From positions 496,001-560,000 of the forward strand of contig NW_027327447.1 in the NCBI RefSeq assembly GCF_047675955.1: DNA of 64,000 nt. The letters are read 5' to 3'. How positions within the stretch are numbered: position 1 is the first letter of the stretch; every line of letters begins with the position of its first letter. The notes beneath the pieces are model-generated. The model did no database searches. It saw nothing but the letters and a program-made list of their open reading frames with translations, and had not been told where the DNA came from. The position numbers and the translations under genes were made by a program. The DNA comes from Chlorocebus sabaeus. Lineage: Eukaryota; Chordata; Mammalia; Primates; Cercopithecidae. Positions 34,701 to 46,549 of the stretch are shown here, one piece after another.

Positions 34701-35908
34701 GTAGAAGCTTTCTGAGAAACTGCTTTGTGCTCTGTTAATTAACTTCGCAGAGTTACAGCTTTACCCTAAAGAAGCTTTTTGCTAAGGCTGTTTATTGGAA
34801 TTTGCAAAGTGATAATTGGAAGCACTTAGAAGGCTATGGTTAAAAAGGAAATAACTTCCGTTAAAAACTGGAAACAGGCTTTCTGAGAAACTGCTTTGTG
34901 TTGTGTTAATTCATCTCACAGAGTTACAGCTTTCCCCTCAAGAAGCCTTTCGCTAAGAGTGTTCTTGTGGAATTTAAAATGTAATATTTGCAAGCCCATA
35001 GTGCGCTGTGGTGAAAAAGGAAGTAACCTAAGATAAAAACTGAAAGGAAGCTTTTGGGGAAACTGCTTTCTGTTCTGTTAATTCAACTCACAGAGTTACA
35101 GTTTTCCCCTTAAGAAGCCTTTCCCTAAGACTCTTCTTGTTGAATTTAAAAAGTGAGATTTGGAAGCCCATAGAGGTCTATGGTGAAAAAGGAAATATCT
35201 ACATTTAGAAACTGGAAAGAATCTTTCTGAGAAACTACTTTGTGTTCTGTTAATTCATCTCACAGATTACAGCTTTCCCCTCAAGAAGACTTTCGCTAAG
35301 ACTGTTCTTGTGGAATATGCAAATAGAGATATTTGGAAGCCCACAGAGGGCTATGGTGAAAAAGGAAATCTCTTCCGTTAAAAACTGGAAAGAAGCTTTC
35401 TGAGAAACTGCTTTGAGTTCTGTTAATTCATCTCACAGAGTTACAGCTTTACCCTCAAGAAGCCTTTCGCTAAGACTGTTCTTGTGGAATTTCCAAAGTG
35501 ATATTTGGAAGCCCATAGAGGGCTATGGTGAAAAAGGAAATATATTCAGTTAAAAAGTGGGAAGAAGCTTTCTGAGAAACTGCTTTGTTTCCTGTTAATT
35601 CATCTCACAGAGTTACAGCTTTCCCCTCAAGAAGCCTTTCGCTAAGACTCTTCTTGTGGAATTTGCAAAGTGATACTTGGAAGCACCTAGAGGGCTACGG
35701 TGAAAAAGGAAATCTCCTCCCTTAAAAACTGGAAAGAAGGACTCTGAGAAACTGTTTCGTGTTCTGTGAATTCATCTCAGTGAGTTACAGCTTTCCCCTC
35801 AAAAAGCCTTTTGCTAAGACTGTTCTTGTGGAATTCGCAAAGTGATATTTGGAAGCCCATAGAGGGCTATGGTGAAAAAGGAAATGTCCTCAGATGAAAA
35901 CTATAAAG
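31787..35908 (+). repeat. 24-mer HOR variant (m8-m22, m23/D1, D2-D9)
   Basis: 4,122 bp, or 24 monomers. Canonical m8-m22 are followed by the m23/D1 hybrid and D2-D9, ending at the next m8 (35,909). Only one divergent monomer is present, m16 at 33,161-33,331; m2, m27 and m31 are missing. The unit carries downstream-lineage variants: GCGAAGTG near 32,747, CCGAACAAA near 32,876, CATACGTCGC near 33,110 and AGTTAAAAAG near 33,145. m17 has a private change at 33,385 (CTACAGATTCC against CTACAGTTTCC). Confidence 0.9.
34411..35846 (+). repeat. Block D (short form, second copy)
   Basis: Same content as the first short copy, 4,122 bp downstream. Differences by eye include GTGCAGTTTGC near 34,451 (GTGGAGTTTGC in the first copy) and TTTGAGTTCTG near 35,412. 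The exit into m8 reads AAAACTATAAAG, the old-lineage form, where the first copy has AAAACTAGAAAG. Confidence 0.85.
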
Positions 35909-38900
35909 AAGCTTCTTGAGAAACTACTTTGTGTTCCGTTAATTCATCTCACACAGTTACAGCTTTGCCCTCCAGAAACCGTTCATTAAGACCGTTCTTG
36001 TGGAATTTTCAAAGTGATATTTGGAAACCCATAGGGGGCTATGGTGAAAAAGGAAATATCTTCAGTTATAAACTGGAAAGAAGTTTTCTGAGAAACTGCT
36101 TTGTGTTCTGTTAATTCATCTGACAGTGTTACACCTTTCCCCTCAAGAAGCATTCCGCTAAGACTGTTCTTGTGGAATTTGCAAAGTGACATTTGGAAGC
36201 CCATAGAGGGCTGTGGTGAAAAAGAAATTTCCTAAGATAAGAACTGAAAAGAAGCTTTCTGAGAAACGACTTTGTGTTCTGTTAATTCATCTTATAGAAT
36301 TACAGCTTTCCCCTCAAGAAGTCGTTCACTAAGACTGTTCTTGTGGAATTTGCAAAGTGATATTTGGAAGCCCGTAGAGGACCATGGTGTAAAGGAAATA
36401 TCTTCAGATAAAAACTGGAAAGTAGCTTTCTGAGAAATTGCTTTGTGTTCTGTTAATTCATCTCACAGAATTACGGCTTTCCCCTCAAGAAAACTTTCGC
36501 TAAAGCTGTTTTTGTGGAATTTGGAAAAAGGTATATGGAAAACCATAGAGATCTATGGTTAAAAAGAAAATATCCTAAGATAAAAACTGAAAAGAAAATT
36601 TCTGAGAAACTGCTTTGTGTTCTCTGAATTCATCTCACAGACTTACAGCTTTCCCCTCAAGAAACCGTTCACTAAGACTGTTCTCGTGGATTTTGCAAAG
36701 TGATATTTGGAAGCCCATAGAGTGCTATGGGGAAAAAGGAAATATCTTCAGTTAAAAAGTGGAAAGAACGTTTCTGAGAAACTGCTTTGTGTTCTGTTAA
36801 TCCATCTCACAGAGGTACAGCATTCCCCTCAAGAAGTCGTTTACTAAGACTGTTCTTGTGAAATTTGCAAAGTGATATTAGGAAGTGCTTAGAGAACTAT
36901 GGTGAAAAAGGAAATATCGTAAGATAAAAACTGAAAAGAAGCTTTCTGAGAAACTGCTTTGTGTTTTGTTAATTCATCTCAGAGAGTTACAGCTTTCCGG
37001 ACAAAAAGCCATTCACTAAGACTGATCTGGTGTTATTTTCAAATTGATATTTGGAAGCCCATAGAGGGCTATGGTGAAAAGGGAAATATCTTCAGTTAAA
37101 AACTGGAAAGAAGCTTTCTGAGAAACGGTTTTGTGTTCTCTTAGTTCATCTCACAGAGTTACAGCTTTCCCCTCAAGAAGCCTTTCACCAAGACTGTTCT
37201 TGTGGAATTTCCAAAGTGGTCTTTGGAAGTCCATACATCGCTATGGTGAAAAAGGATATAGCTTCAGTTCATAAGTGAAAAGAAGCTTTCCGAGGAACTG
37301 CTTTGTGATATGTGATTTCCTGTCACTGAGAAACAGCTGTATTTCGTAGAACTGTTGGCTAGGCTTATTTCTGTGGAATCTGAGAAATGTTACTTCGGAT
37401 CTCTTTGAAGACTATAGGTCCAAAGGAAATATCCGCCACTAAAAGTGTGAAAGAAGCTTTCTGAGAAACTTCTTTGAGTTCTGTGAATTGATCTCACAGA
37501 GCTACAGTTTCCCCTCAAGAGGCCTTTCGCTAAGACTGTTCTCGTGGAATTTGCAAAGTGATATTTGGAAAACAATAGAGGGCTATGGTGAAAAAGGAAA
37601 TATCCTAAGGTAAAAACTGAAAAGAAGCTTTTTGAGAAACTGTTTTGCGTACCGTTAATTCATCTCACAGAGTTATAGCTTTCCCCTCAAGAAGCCGTTC
37701 ATTAAGACTGTTGTTGTGAAATTTGCAAAATGATATTTGGAAGCTCATAGAGGGCTATGGTGAAAATGGAAATATCTTCAGTTAAAAACTGGAGTGAAGC
37801 TTTCTGAGAAACTGCTTTGTGTTCTGTTAATTCATACACAGAGTTACACCTTTCCTATCACGAATCCTTTCGCTAAGACTGTTCTTGTGGAGTTTACAAA
37901 GTGATATTTGGAAGCCCATAGAGGGGTACGGTTAAAAAGGAAATTTCCTCACATAAAAACTGGAAAGAAGCTTTCTGAGAAACTGCTTTGTGTTTTGTTA
38001 ATTCATCTCACAGTATTACAGCTCTACCCTCAAGAAGCCCTTCACTAAGACTGTTCTTCTGGAATTTCCAAAGAGATATTTGGAAGCCCATAGAGCGCTA
38101 TGGTGAAAAAGGAAATATCTTCAGTTAAAAACTGGAGAGAAGCTTTCTGAGGAACTTCTTTGTGTTCTGTTAATTCATGCACAGAGTTACAGCTTTCCTA
38201 TCAAGAATCCTTTCGCTAAGACTGTTCTTGTGGAGTTTACAAAGTGATATTTGGAAGCCCATAGAGGGGTACGGTTAAAAAGGAAATTTCCTCACATAAA
38301 AACTGGAAAGAAGTTTTCTGAGAAACTGCTTTGTGTTCTGTTAATTCATCTCACAGAGTTACAGCTTACCCCTCAAGAAGCATTTCGCTAAGACTGTTCT
38401 TGTGGAATTTGCAATGTGATATTTGGAAGCCCATGGAGGGATATGGTGAAAAAGGAAATATCTTCAATTAAAAACTGGAAAGAAGCTTTCTGAGAAACTG
38501 CTTTGTTTTCTGTTAATTCATCTCACAGAGTTTCAGCTTTCCCCTCCAGAAGTCTTTCGCTAAGACGGTTCTCGTGGAATTTGCAAAGTGATATTTGGAA
38601 GCCGTGAGAGGGCTATGGTGTAAAAGGAAATGTCCTCGGATCAAAAATGGAAAGAAGCTTTCCAACAAACTGTTTTGTGTTCTGTTAATTTATCTGACAG
38701 AGTTTCAGCTTTCCCCTCAAGAAGCCGTTCGCTAAGACTGTTCTTGTGGAATTTGCAAAGTGATATTTGAAAGCCCGTCGAGGGCTATGGTGAAAAAGGA
38801 AATACCTTCAGTTAAAAACTGGAAAGAAACTTTTTGAGAAACTGCTTTGTATTCTGTTAATTCACCTCACAGAGTTTCAGCTTTCCCCTCTAGAAGCCTT

Positions 38901-40368
38901 TCGCTAAGACTGTTCTTGTGGAATTTGCAAAGTGATATTTGTAAGCCCATAGAATTCGATGGTGAAAATGTAAATATCCTAAGATAAAAACTGAAAAGAA
39001 CCATTCTGAGAAACTGCTTTGTGTTTTGTTAATTCATCTCACAGAGTTACAGGTTTCCCTTCAAGAAGCCTTTCGCTAAGACAGTTCTTTTGGAATATGC
39101 AAAGTGATATTTGGAAGCTCATAGTGACCTATAGTGAAAAAGGATATATCTTCAGTTAAAAACTGAAAAGAAGCTTTCTGAGAAACTGCTTTGTGATATA
39201 TGACTTCCACTCACTGAGTTACAGCTGTATTTCGTAGAGCTGTTTGGCAGTCTTATTTCTGTGGAATCTGAGAACTGTTATTTCGGATCCCTTTGAAGAC
39301 TGAAGGGCCAAAGGAAATATCCGTCGTTAAAGTTAGAAAGAAGCTTTCTGAGAAACTTCTTTGTGATTTGCGAATTCATTTCAAAGAGTTACAGCTTTCC
39401 CCTCAAGAAGCCTTTCGCTAAGATTATTCTTGCACAATTTGAAAAATGATATTTGGAAGCCAATAGACGGCTATGGTGAAAACGAAATATCCTCCGATAA
39501 AAACTGGAAAGAAGCTTTCTGAGAAATTGCTTTGTGTTCTTTTAATTCATCTCACAGACTTACAGCTTTCCCCTCAGGAAGTCTTTCGCTAAGACTGTTC
39601 TTGCGGAATTTGAAATGTGATATTTGGTAGCCCATAGAGCGCTATGGAGAAAAGGAAATATCTTCAGATAAAAACTGTAAAGAACATTCCTGAGAAACTG
39701 CTTTGTGTTCTGTTAATTCACCTAACAGAGTTACAGCTTTCCCCTCTAGAAGCCTTTCGCTAAGACTGTTCTTGCTGTATTTTCAAAGTGATATTTTGAA
39801 GCCCATAGAGGGCTACGGTGAAAAAGGATATAGCTTCAGTTAAAAACTGAAAGAGGCTTTCTGAGAAACGGTTTAGTATTATGTGACTTCCACTCACTGA
39901 GTTACAGCTGTATTTCCTAGAGCTGTTTGATAGCCTTATTTCTATGGAATCGGAGAACTGTTATTTTGGATCCCTTTGAAGACTATAGGGCCAAAGGAAA
40001 TATCCGCCGCTAAAAGTGAGAAAGAAGCTTTCTGAGAAACTTCTCTGAGATCTGTTAATTCATCTCACAGAGTTACAGCATTCCACTCAAGAAGCCTTTC
40101 GCTAGGACTGTTCTTTTTGAATTTGCAAAGTGATATTTCGAAGCCCATAGACGGCTGTGGTGAAAAGGGAAATACCTTCAGTTAAAAAATGGAAAGAAGC
40201 TTTCTAAGAAACTGCTTTGTGTTCTGTTAATTCATCTCAAAGAGTTACAGCTTTACCCTCAAAAAGACTTTTGCTAAGACTCTTCTTGTGTAATACTCAT
40301 AGTGATATTTGTAAGCCCTTATAGGGCTATGGTGAAAAAGGAAATATCCTAAGATAAAAGCTGAAAAG
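35909..40368 (+). repeat. Canonical HOR segment m8-m33
   Basis: 26 monomers, 4,460 bp, returning to the canonical order straight after the short D block. Divergent monomers lie at 37,283-37,453 (m16), 39,171-39,340 (m27) and 39,854-40,024 (m31). Its variants are those of units 1-3 and 5 (CAAAGTGATATTAGG near 36,868, CCGGACAAA near 36,997, AGTTCATAAG near 37,266). It therefore looks like old-lineage sequence inside the mosaic domain. Confidence 0.92.
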
Positions 40369-43300
40369 AAGCTTTCTGAGAAACTGCTTTGTGTTCTGTT
40401 AATTCACCTCACAGAGTTACAGCTTTCCCCTTAAGAAGCCTTTTGGTAAGACTGTTCTTGTGGAATTTGCAGAGTGGTATTTGTAAGCCCATAGAGGGCT
40501 ATGGTGAAAAAGGAAATATCCTAAGATAAAAACTGAAAAGAACATTTCTGAGAAACTGCTTTGTGATATGTGACTTCCACTCACTGAGTGAGAGCTATAT
40601 GTCATAGAGCTGTTTGCTAACCTTATTTCTGTGGAATCTGAGAAGGGATAATTCGGTTCCCTTTGAAGACTATAGGGCCAAAGGAAATATCCGCCATAAA
40701 AGTGAGAAAGAAGCTTTCTGAGAAACAGCTTTCTGATCTGTGAATTCATCCCACAGAGTTACAGCTTTCCCCTGAGGAAGCCTTTCGCTATGACTGTTCT
40801 TGTGGAATTTGCAAAGTGACATTTCGAAGGCCATAGAGAGCTATGGTGAAAAGGAAATATCTTCGGTTTAAAACGGGAAGAAGCTTTCTGAGACACTGCG
40901 TTGTGTTCTGTTAATTCATCTCACAAAGTTACAGCTTTCCCCTCACGAAGCCTTTCCCTAAGACTGTTCTTGTCGAATTTGGGAAGTGATATTTAGAAGC
41001 CTACAGAGGTCTACAGTGAAAAAGGAAATAACCTAAGATAAAAACTGAAAATAAGCTTTCTGAAAAACTGCTTTGTGTTCTCTTAATTCATCTCACAGAG
41101 TTACAGCTTTCCTCTCAAGAATCCTTTCGCTAAGACTGTTCTTGTGCAATTTAGAACGTGATATTTAGAAGCCCATAGAGGGCTATGGAGAAAAAGGAAA
41201 TGTCCTTAGATAAAAACTGGAAAGAAGCTTTCTGAGAAACTGCTTTGTGTTCTGTTAATTCATCTCACAGAGTTACAGCTTTCCCCTCGAGAAGCCTTTC
41301 GCTATGACTGTTCTTGTGTAATTCGCAAAGTAATATTTGGAAGCCCATATAGGGTTATGGTGAAAAAAGGAATATCTTCAGTTAGAAACTGTATAGAAGC
41401 TTTCTGAGAAACTGCTTTGTTTTCTGTTAATTCATCTCACAGAGTTACAGCTTTCCCCTCAAGAAGTCTTTCGTTAAGACTGTTCTTGTGGAATTTGCAA
41501 AGTGAAATTTGGAAGCCCATAGAGGGCTATGGTGAAAAAGGAAATGTCCTCAGATGAAAACTATAAAGAAGCTTCTTGAGAAACTACTTTGTGTTCCGTT
41601 AATTCATCTCACACAGTTACAGCTTTGCCCTCCAGAAACCGTTCATTAAGACCGTTCTTGTGGAATTTTCAAAGTGATATTTGGAAACCCATAGGGGGCT
41701 ATGGTGAAAAAGGAAATATCTTCAGTTATAAACTGGAAAGAAGTTTTCTGAGAAACTGCTTTGTGTTCTGTTAATTCATCTGACAGTGTTACACCTTTCC
41801 CCTCAAGAAGCATTCCGCTAAGACTGATCTTGTGGAATTTGCAAAGTGACATTTGGAAGCCCATAGAGGGCTGTGGTGAAAAAGAAATTTCCTAAGATAA
41901 GAACTGAAAAGAAGCTTTCTGAGAAACGACTTTGTGTTCTGTTAATTCATCTTATAGAATTACAGCTTTCCCCTCAAGAAGTCGTTCACTAAGACTGTTC
42001 TTGTGGAATTTGCAAAGTGATATTTGGAAGCCCGTAGAGGACCATGGTGTAAAGGAAATATCTTCAGATAAAAACTGGAAAGTAGCTTTCTGAGAAATTG
42101 CTTTGTGTTCTGTTAATTCATCTCACAGAATTACGGCTTTCCCCTCAAGAAAACTTTCGCTAAAGCTGTTTTTGTGGAATTTGGAAAAAGGTATATGGAA
42201 AACCATAGAGATCTATGGTTAAAAAGAAAATATCCTAAGATAAAAACTGAAAAGAAAATTTCTGAGAAACTGCTTTGTGTTCTCTGAATTCATCTCACAG
42301 ACTTACAGCTTTCCCCTCAAGAAACCGTTCACTAAGACTGTTCTCGTGGATTTTGCAAAGTGATATTTGGAAGCCCATAGAGTGCTATGGGGAAAAAGGA
42401 AATATCTTCAGTTAAAAAGTGGAAAGAACGTTTCTGAGAAACTGCTTTGTGTTCTGTTAATCCATCTCACAGAGGTACAGCATTCCCCTCAAGAAGTCGT
42501 TTACTAAGACTGTTCTTGTGAAATTTGCGAAGTGATATTTGGAAGTGCTTAGAGAACTATGGTGAAAAAGGAAATATCGTAAGATAAAAACTGAAAAGAA
42601 GCTTTCTGAGAAACTGCTTTGTGTTTTGTTAATTCATCTCAGAGAGTTACAGCTTTCCGAACAAAAAGCCATTCACTAAGACTGATCTTGTGTTATTTTC
42701 AAATTGATATTTGGAAGCCCATAGAGGGCTATGGTGAAAAGGGAAATATCTTCAGTTAAATACTGGAAAGAAGCTTTCTGAGAAACGGTTTTGTGTTCTC
42801 TTAGTTCATCTCACAGAGTTACAGCTTTCCCCTCAAGAAGCCTTTCACCAAGACTGTTCTTGTGGAATTTCCAAAGTGGTCTTTGGAAGTCCATACGTCG
42901 CTATGGTGAAAAAGGATATAGCTTCAGTTAAAAAGTGAAAAGAAGCTTTCCGAGGAACTGCTTTGTGATATGTGATTTCCTGTCACTGAGAAACAGCTGT
43001 ATTTCGTAGAACTGTTGGCTAGGCTTATTTCTGTGGAATCTGAGAAATGTTACTTCGGATCTCTTTGAAGACTATAGGTCCAAAGGAAATATCCGCCACT
43101 AAAAGTGTGAAAGAAGCTTTCTGAGAAACTTCTTTGAGTTCTGTGAATTGATCTCACAGAGCTACAGTTTCCCCTCAAGAGGCCTTTCGCTAAGACTGTT
43201 CTCGTGGAATTTGCAAAGTGATATTTGGAAAACAATAGAGGGCTATGGTGAAAAAGGAAATATCCTAAGGTAAAAACTGAAAAGAAGCTTTTTGAGAAAC

Positions 43301-44192
43301 TGTTTTGCGTACCGTTAATTCATCTCACAGAGTTATAGCTTTCCCCTCAAGAAGCCGTTCATTAAGACTGTTGTTGTGAAATTTGCAAAATGATATTTGG
43401 AAGCTCATAGAGGGCTATGGTGAAAATGGAAATATCTTCAGTTAAAAACTGGAGAGAAGCTTTCTGAGAAACTGCTTTGTGTTCTGTTAATTCATACACA
43501 GAGTTACACCTTTCCTATCATGAATCCTTTCGCTAAGACTGTTCTTGTGGAGTTTACAAAGTGATATTTGGAAGCCCATAGAGGGGTATGGTTAAAAAGG
43601 AAATTTCCTCACATAAAAACTGGAAAGAAGCTTTCTGAGAAACTGCTTTGTGTTTTGTTAATTCATCTCACAGTATCACAGCTCTACCCTCAAGAAGCCC
43701 TTCACTAAGACTGTTCTTCTGGAATTTCCAAAGAGATATTTGGAAGCCCATAGAGCGCTATGGTGAAAAAGGAAATATCTTCAGTTAAAAACTGGAGAGA
43801 AGCTTTCTGAGGAACTTCTTTGTGTTCTGTTAATTCACGCACAGAGTTACAGCTTTCCTATCAAGAATCCTTTCGCTAAGACTGTTCTTGTGGAGTTTAC
43901 AAAGTGATATTTGGAAGCCCATAGAGGGGTACGTTTAAAAAGGAAATTTCCTCACATAAAAACTGGAAAGAAGTTTTCTGAGAAACTGCTTTGTGTTCTG
44001 TTAATTCATCTCACAGAGTTACAGCTTACCCCTCAAGAAGCATTTCGCTAAGACTGTTCTTGTGGAATTTGCAATGTGATATTTGGAAGCCCATGGAGGG
44101 ATATGGTGAAAAAGGAAATATCTTCAATTAAAAACTGGAAAGAAGCTTTCTGAGAAACTGCTTTGTTTTCTGTTAATTCATCTCACAGAGTT

Positions 44193-46167
44193 ACAGCTTT
44201 CCCCGCAAGAAGCCTTTCGCTAAGACTGTTCTTGTGGAGTTTGCAAAGTGATATTTGGAAGCGCATATAGGGCTATGCTGAAAAAGGAAATATCTTCCAT
44301 TAAGAACTGGAAAGAGGCTTTCAGAGAAACTGCTTTGTGTTCTCTTAATTCATCTCACAGAGTTACAGCTTTTCACTCCAGAAGCCTTTCGCTAAGACTG
44401 TTCTTGTGGAATTTGCAAAGTGATATTTGGAAGCCCTTAGAGGGCTATGGTGAAAAAGGAAATATCCTAAGATAAAAATTGAGTAGAAGCTTTCTGAGAA
44501 ACTGCTTTGTGCTCTGTTAATTAACTTCGCAGAGTTACAGCTTTACCCTAAAGAAGCTTTTTGCTAAGGCTGTTTATTGGAATTTGCAAAGTGATAATTG
44601 GAAGCACTTAGAAGGCTATGGTTAAAAAGGAAATAACTTCCGTTAAAAACTGGAAACAGGCTTTCTGAGAAACTGCTTTGTGTTGTGTTAATTCATCTCA
44701 CAGAGTTACAGCTTTCCCCTCAAGAAGCCTTTCGCTAAGAGTGTTCTTGTGGAATTTAAAATGTAACATTTGCAAGCCCATAGTGCGCTGTGGTGAAAAA
44801 GGAAGTAACCTAAGATAAAAACTGAAAGGAAGCTTTTGGGGAAACTGCTTTCTGTTCTGTTAATTCAACTCACAGAGTTACAGTTTTCCCCTTAAGAAGC
44901 CTTTCCCTAAGACTCTTCTTGTTGAATTTAAAAAGTGAGATTTGGAAGCCCATAGAGGTCTATGGTGAAAAAGGAAATATCTACATTTAGAAACTGGAAA
45001 GAATCTTTCTGAGAAACTACTTTGTGTTCTGTTAATTCATCTCACAGATTACAGCTTTCCCCTCAAGAAGACTTTCGCTAAGACTGTTCTTGTGGAATAT
45101 GCAAATAGAGATATTTGGAAGCCCACAGAGGGCTATGGTGAAAAAGGAAATCTCTTCCGTTAAAAACTGGAAAGAAGCTTTCTGAGAAACTGCTTTGTGT
45201 TCTGTTAATTCATCTCACAGAGTTACAGCTTTACCCTCAAGAAGCCTTTCGCTAAGACTGTTCTTGTGGAATTTCCAAAGTGATATTTGGAAGCCCATAG
45301 AGGGCTATGGTGAAAAAGGAAATATATTCAGTTAAAAAGTGGGAAGAAGCTTTCTGAGAAACTGCTTTGTTTCCTGTTAATTCATCTCACAGAGTTACAG
45401 CTTTCCCCTCAAGAAGCCTTTCGCTAAGACTCTTCTTGTGGAATTTGCAAAGTGATACTTGGAAGCACCTAGAGGGCTACGGTGAAAAAGGAAATCTCCT
45501 CCCTTAAAAACTGGAAAGAAGGACTCTGAGAAACTGTTTCGTGTTCTGTGAATTCATCTCAGTGAGTTACAGCTTTCCCCTCAAAAAGCCTTTTGCTAAG
45601 ACTGTTCTTGTGGAATTCGCAAAGTGATATTTGGAAGCCCATAGAGGGCTATGGTAAAAAAGGAAGTCTCTTCATTAAAAACTGGAAAGAAGCTTTCTAA
45701 GTAACGTCTTTGTGTTCTGTTAATTCATCTCACAGATTTACAGCTTTCCCCTCAAGAAATCTTTCTCTAAGACTGTTCTTGTTGAATTTGCAAAGTGATA
45801 TTTGGAAACCCATAGAGGTCTACGGTGAAAAAGGAAATATCTTCAGTTAAAAACTTGAAAGAAGCCTTTTGAGAAACTGCATTGTGTTCTGTTAATTCAT
45901 CTCACAGAGCTACAGCATTCCCCTCAAGAAGCCTTTCGCTAATACAGTTCTTGTGGAATTTTCAAAGTGATATTTGGAAGCCTATGGAGGGCTATGGTGA
46001 AAAAGGTAATGTCTTCAGTTAAAATCTGGAAAGAAGATCTCTGAGAAATTGTTTTGTGTTCTGTTAATTCATCTCAAAGAGTTACAGTTTTCCCCTGGAG
46101 AATCCTTTCGCTAAGACTGTTCTTGTGGAATTTGCAAAGTGATATTTGGAAGCCCATAGAGGGCTAC
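44193..46167 (+). repeat. Block D-E (long form, first copy)
   Basis: D1-D9 as in the short form, but D9 continues into its own 3' end (GGTAAAAAAGGAAGTCTC near 45,654) and three further monomers E1-E3 before canonical sequence resumes at 46,168. The long form is probably ancestral to the short one, since D9 is complete here and hybrid there. Confidence 0.85.
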
Positions 46168-46205
46168 GGAGAAAAAGGAAATGTCCTTAGATAAAAACTG
46201 GAAAG
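45690..46205 (+). repeat. Monomers E1-E3, found only in the long block
   Basis: Three monomers starting at 45,690, 45,862 and 46,034. Markers are TTTCTAAGTAACGTC (E1), AAACTTGAAAGAAGCC at the E1/E2 boundary, and AAGATCTCTGAGAAATTG (E3). The last ~38 bp of E3 are already canonical m5-like. Further copies lie at 56,331-56,846 and 61,312-61,827. Confidence 0.82.
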
Positions 46206-46549
46206 AAGCTTTCTGAGAAACTGCTTTGTGTTCTGTTAATTCATCTCACAGAGTTACAGCTTTCCCCTCGAGAAGCCTTTCGCTATGACTGTTCTTGTGT
46301 AATTCGCAAAGTAATATTTGGAAGCCCATATAGGGTTATGGTGAAAAAAGGAATATCTTCAGTTAGAAACTGTATAGAAGCTTTCTGAGAAACTGCTTTG
46401 TTTTCTGTTAATTCATCTCACAGAGTTACAGCTTTCCCCTCAAGAAGTCTTTCGTTAAGACTGTTCTTGTGGAATTTGCAAAGTGAAATTTGGAAGCCCA
46501 TAGAGGGCTATGGTGAAAAAGGTAAAGTCCTCAGATGAAAACTAGAAAG

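Larger units (their letters stand above)
40369..46549 (+). repeat. Compound 36-mer: m1-m22, m23/D1, D2-D9, E1-E3, m6-m7
   Basis: 6,181 bp. Canonical m1-m22 (divergent m2 at 40,541-40,710 and m16 at 42,943-43,113; CENP-B-box-like site at 40,862-40,877) leads into D1 at 44,193. D2-D9 start at 44,315, 44,487, 44,658, 44,830, 45,002, 45,175, 45,347 and 45,519. E1-E3 start at 45,690, 45,862 and 46,034. The array then re-enters canonical sequence with m6 (46,206) and m7 (46,378). Upstream, m9-m22 carry downstream-lineage variants (CCGAACAAA near 42,659, AAATACTGG near 42,757, ATCATGAATCC near 43,518). Confidence 0.9.
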
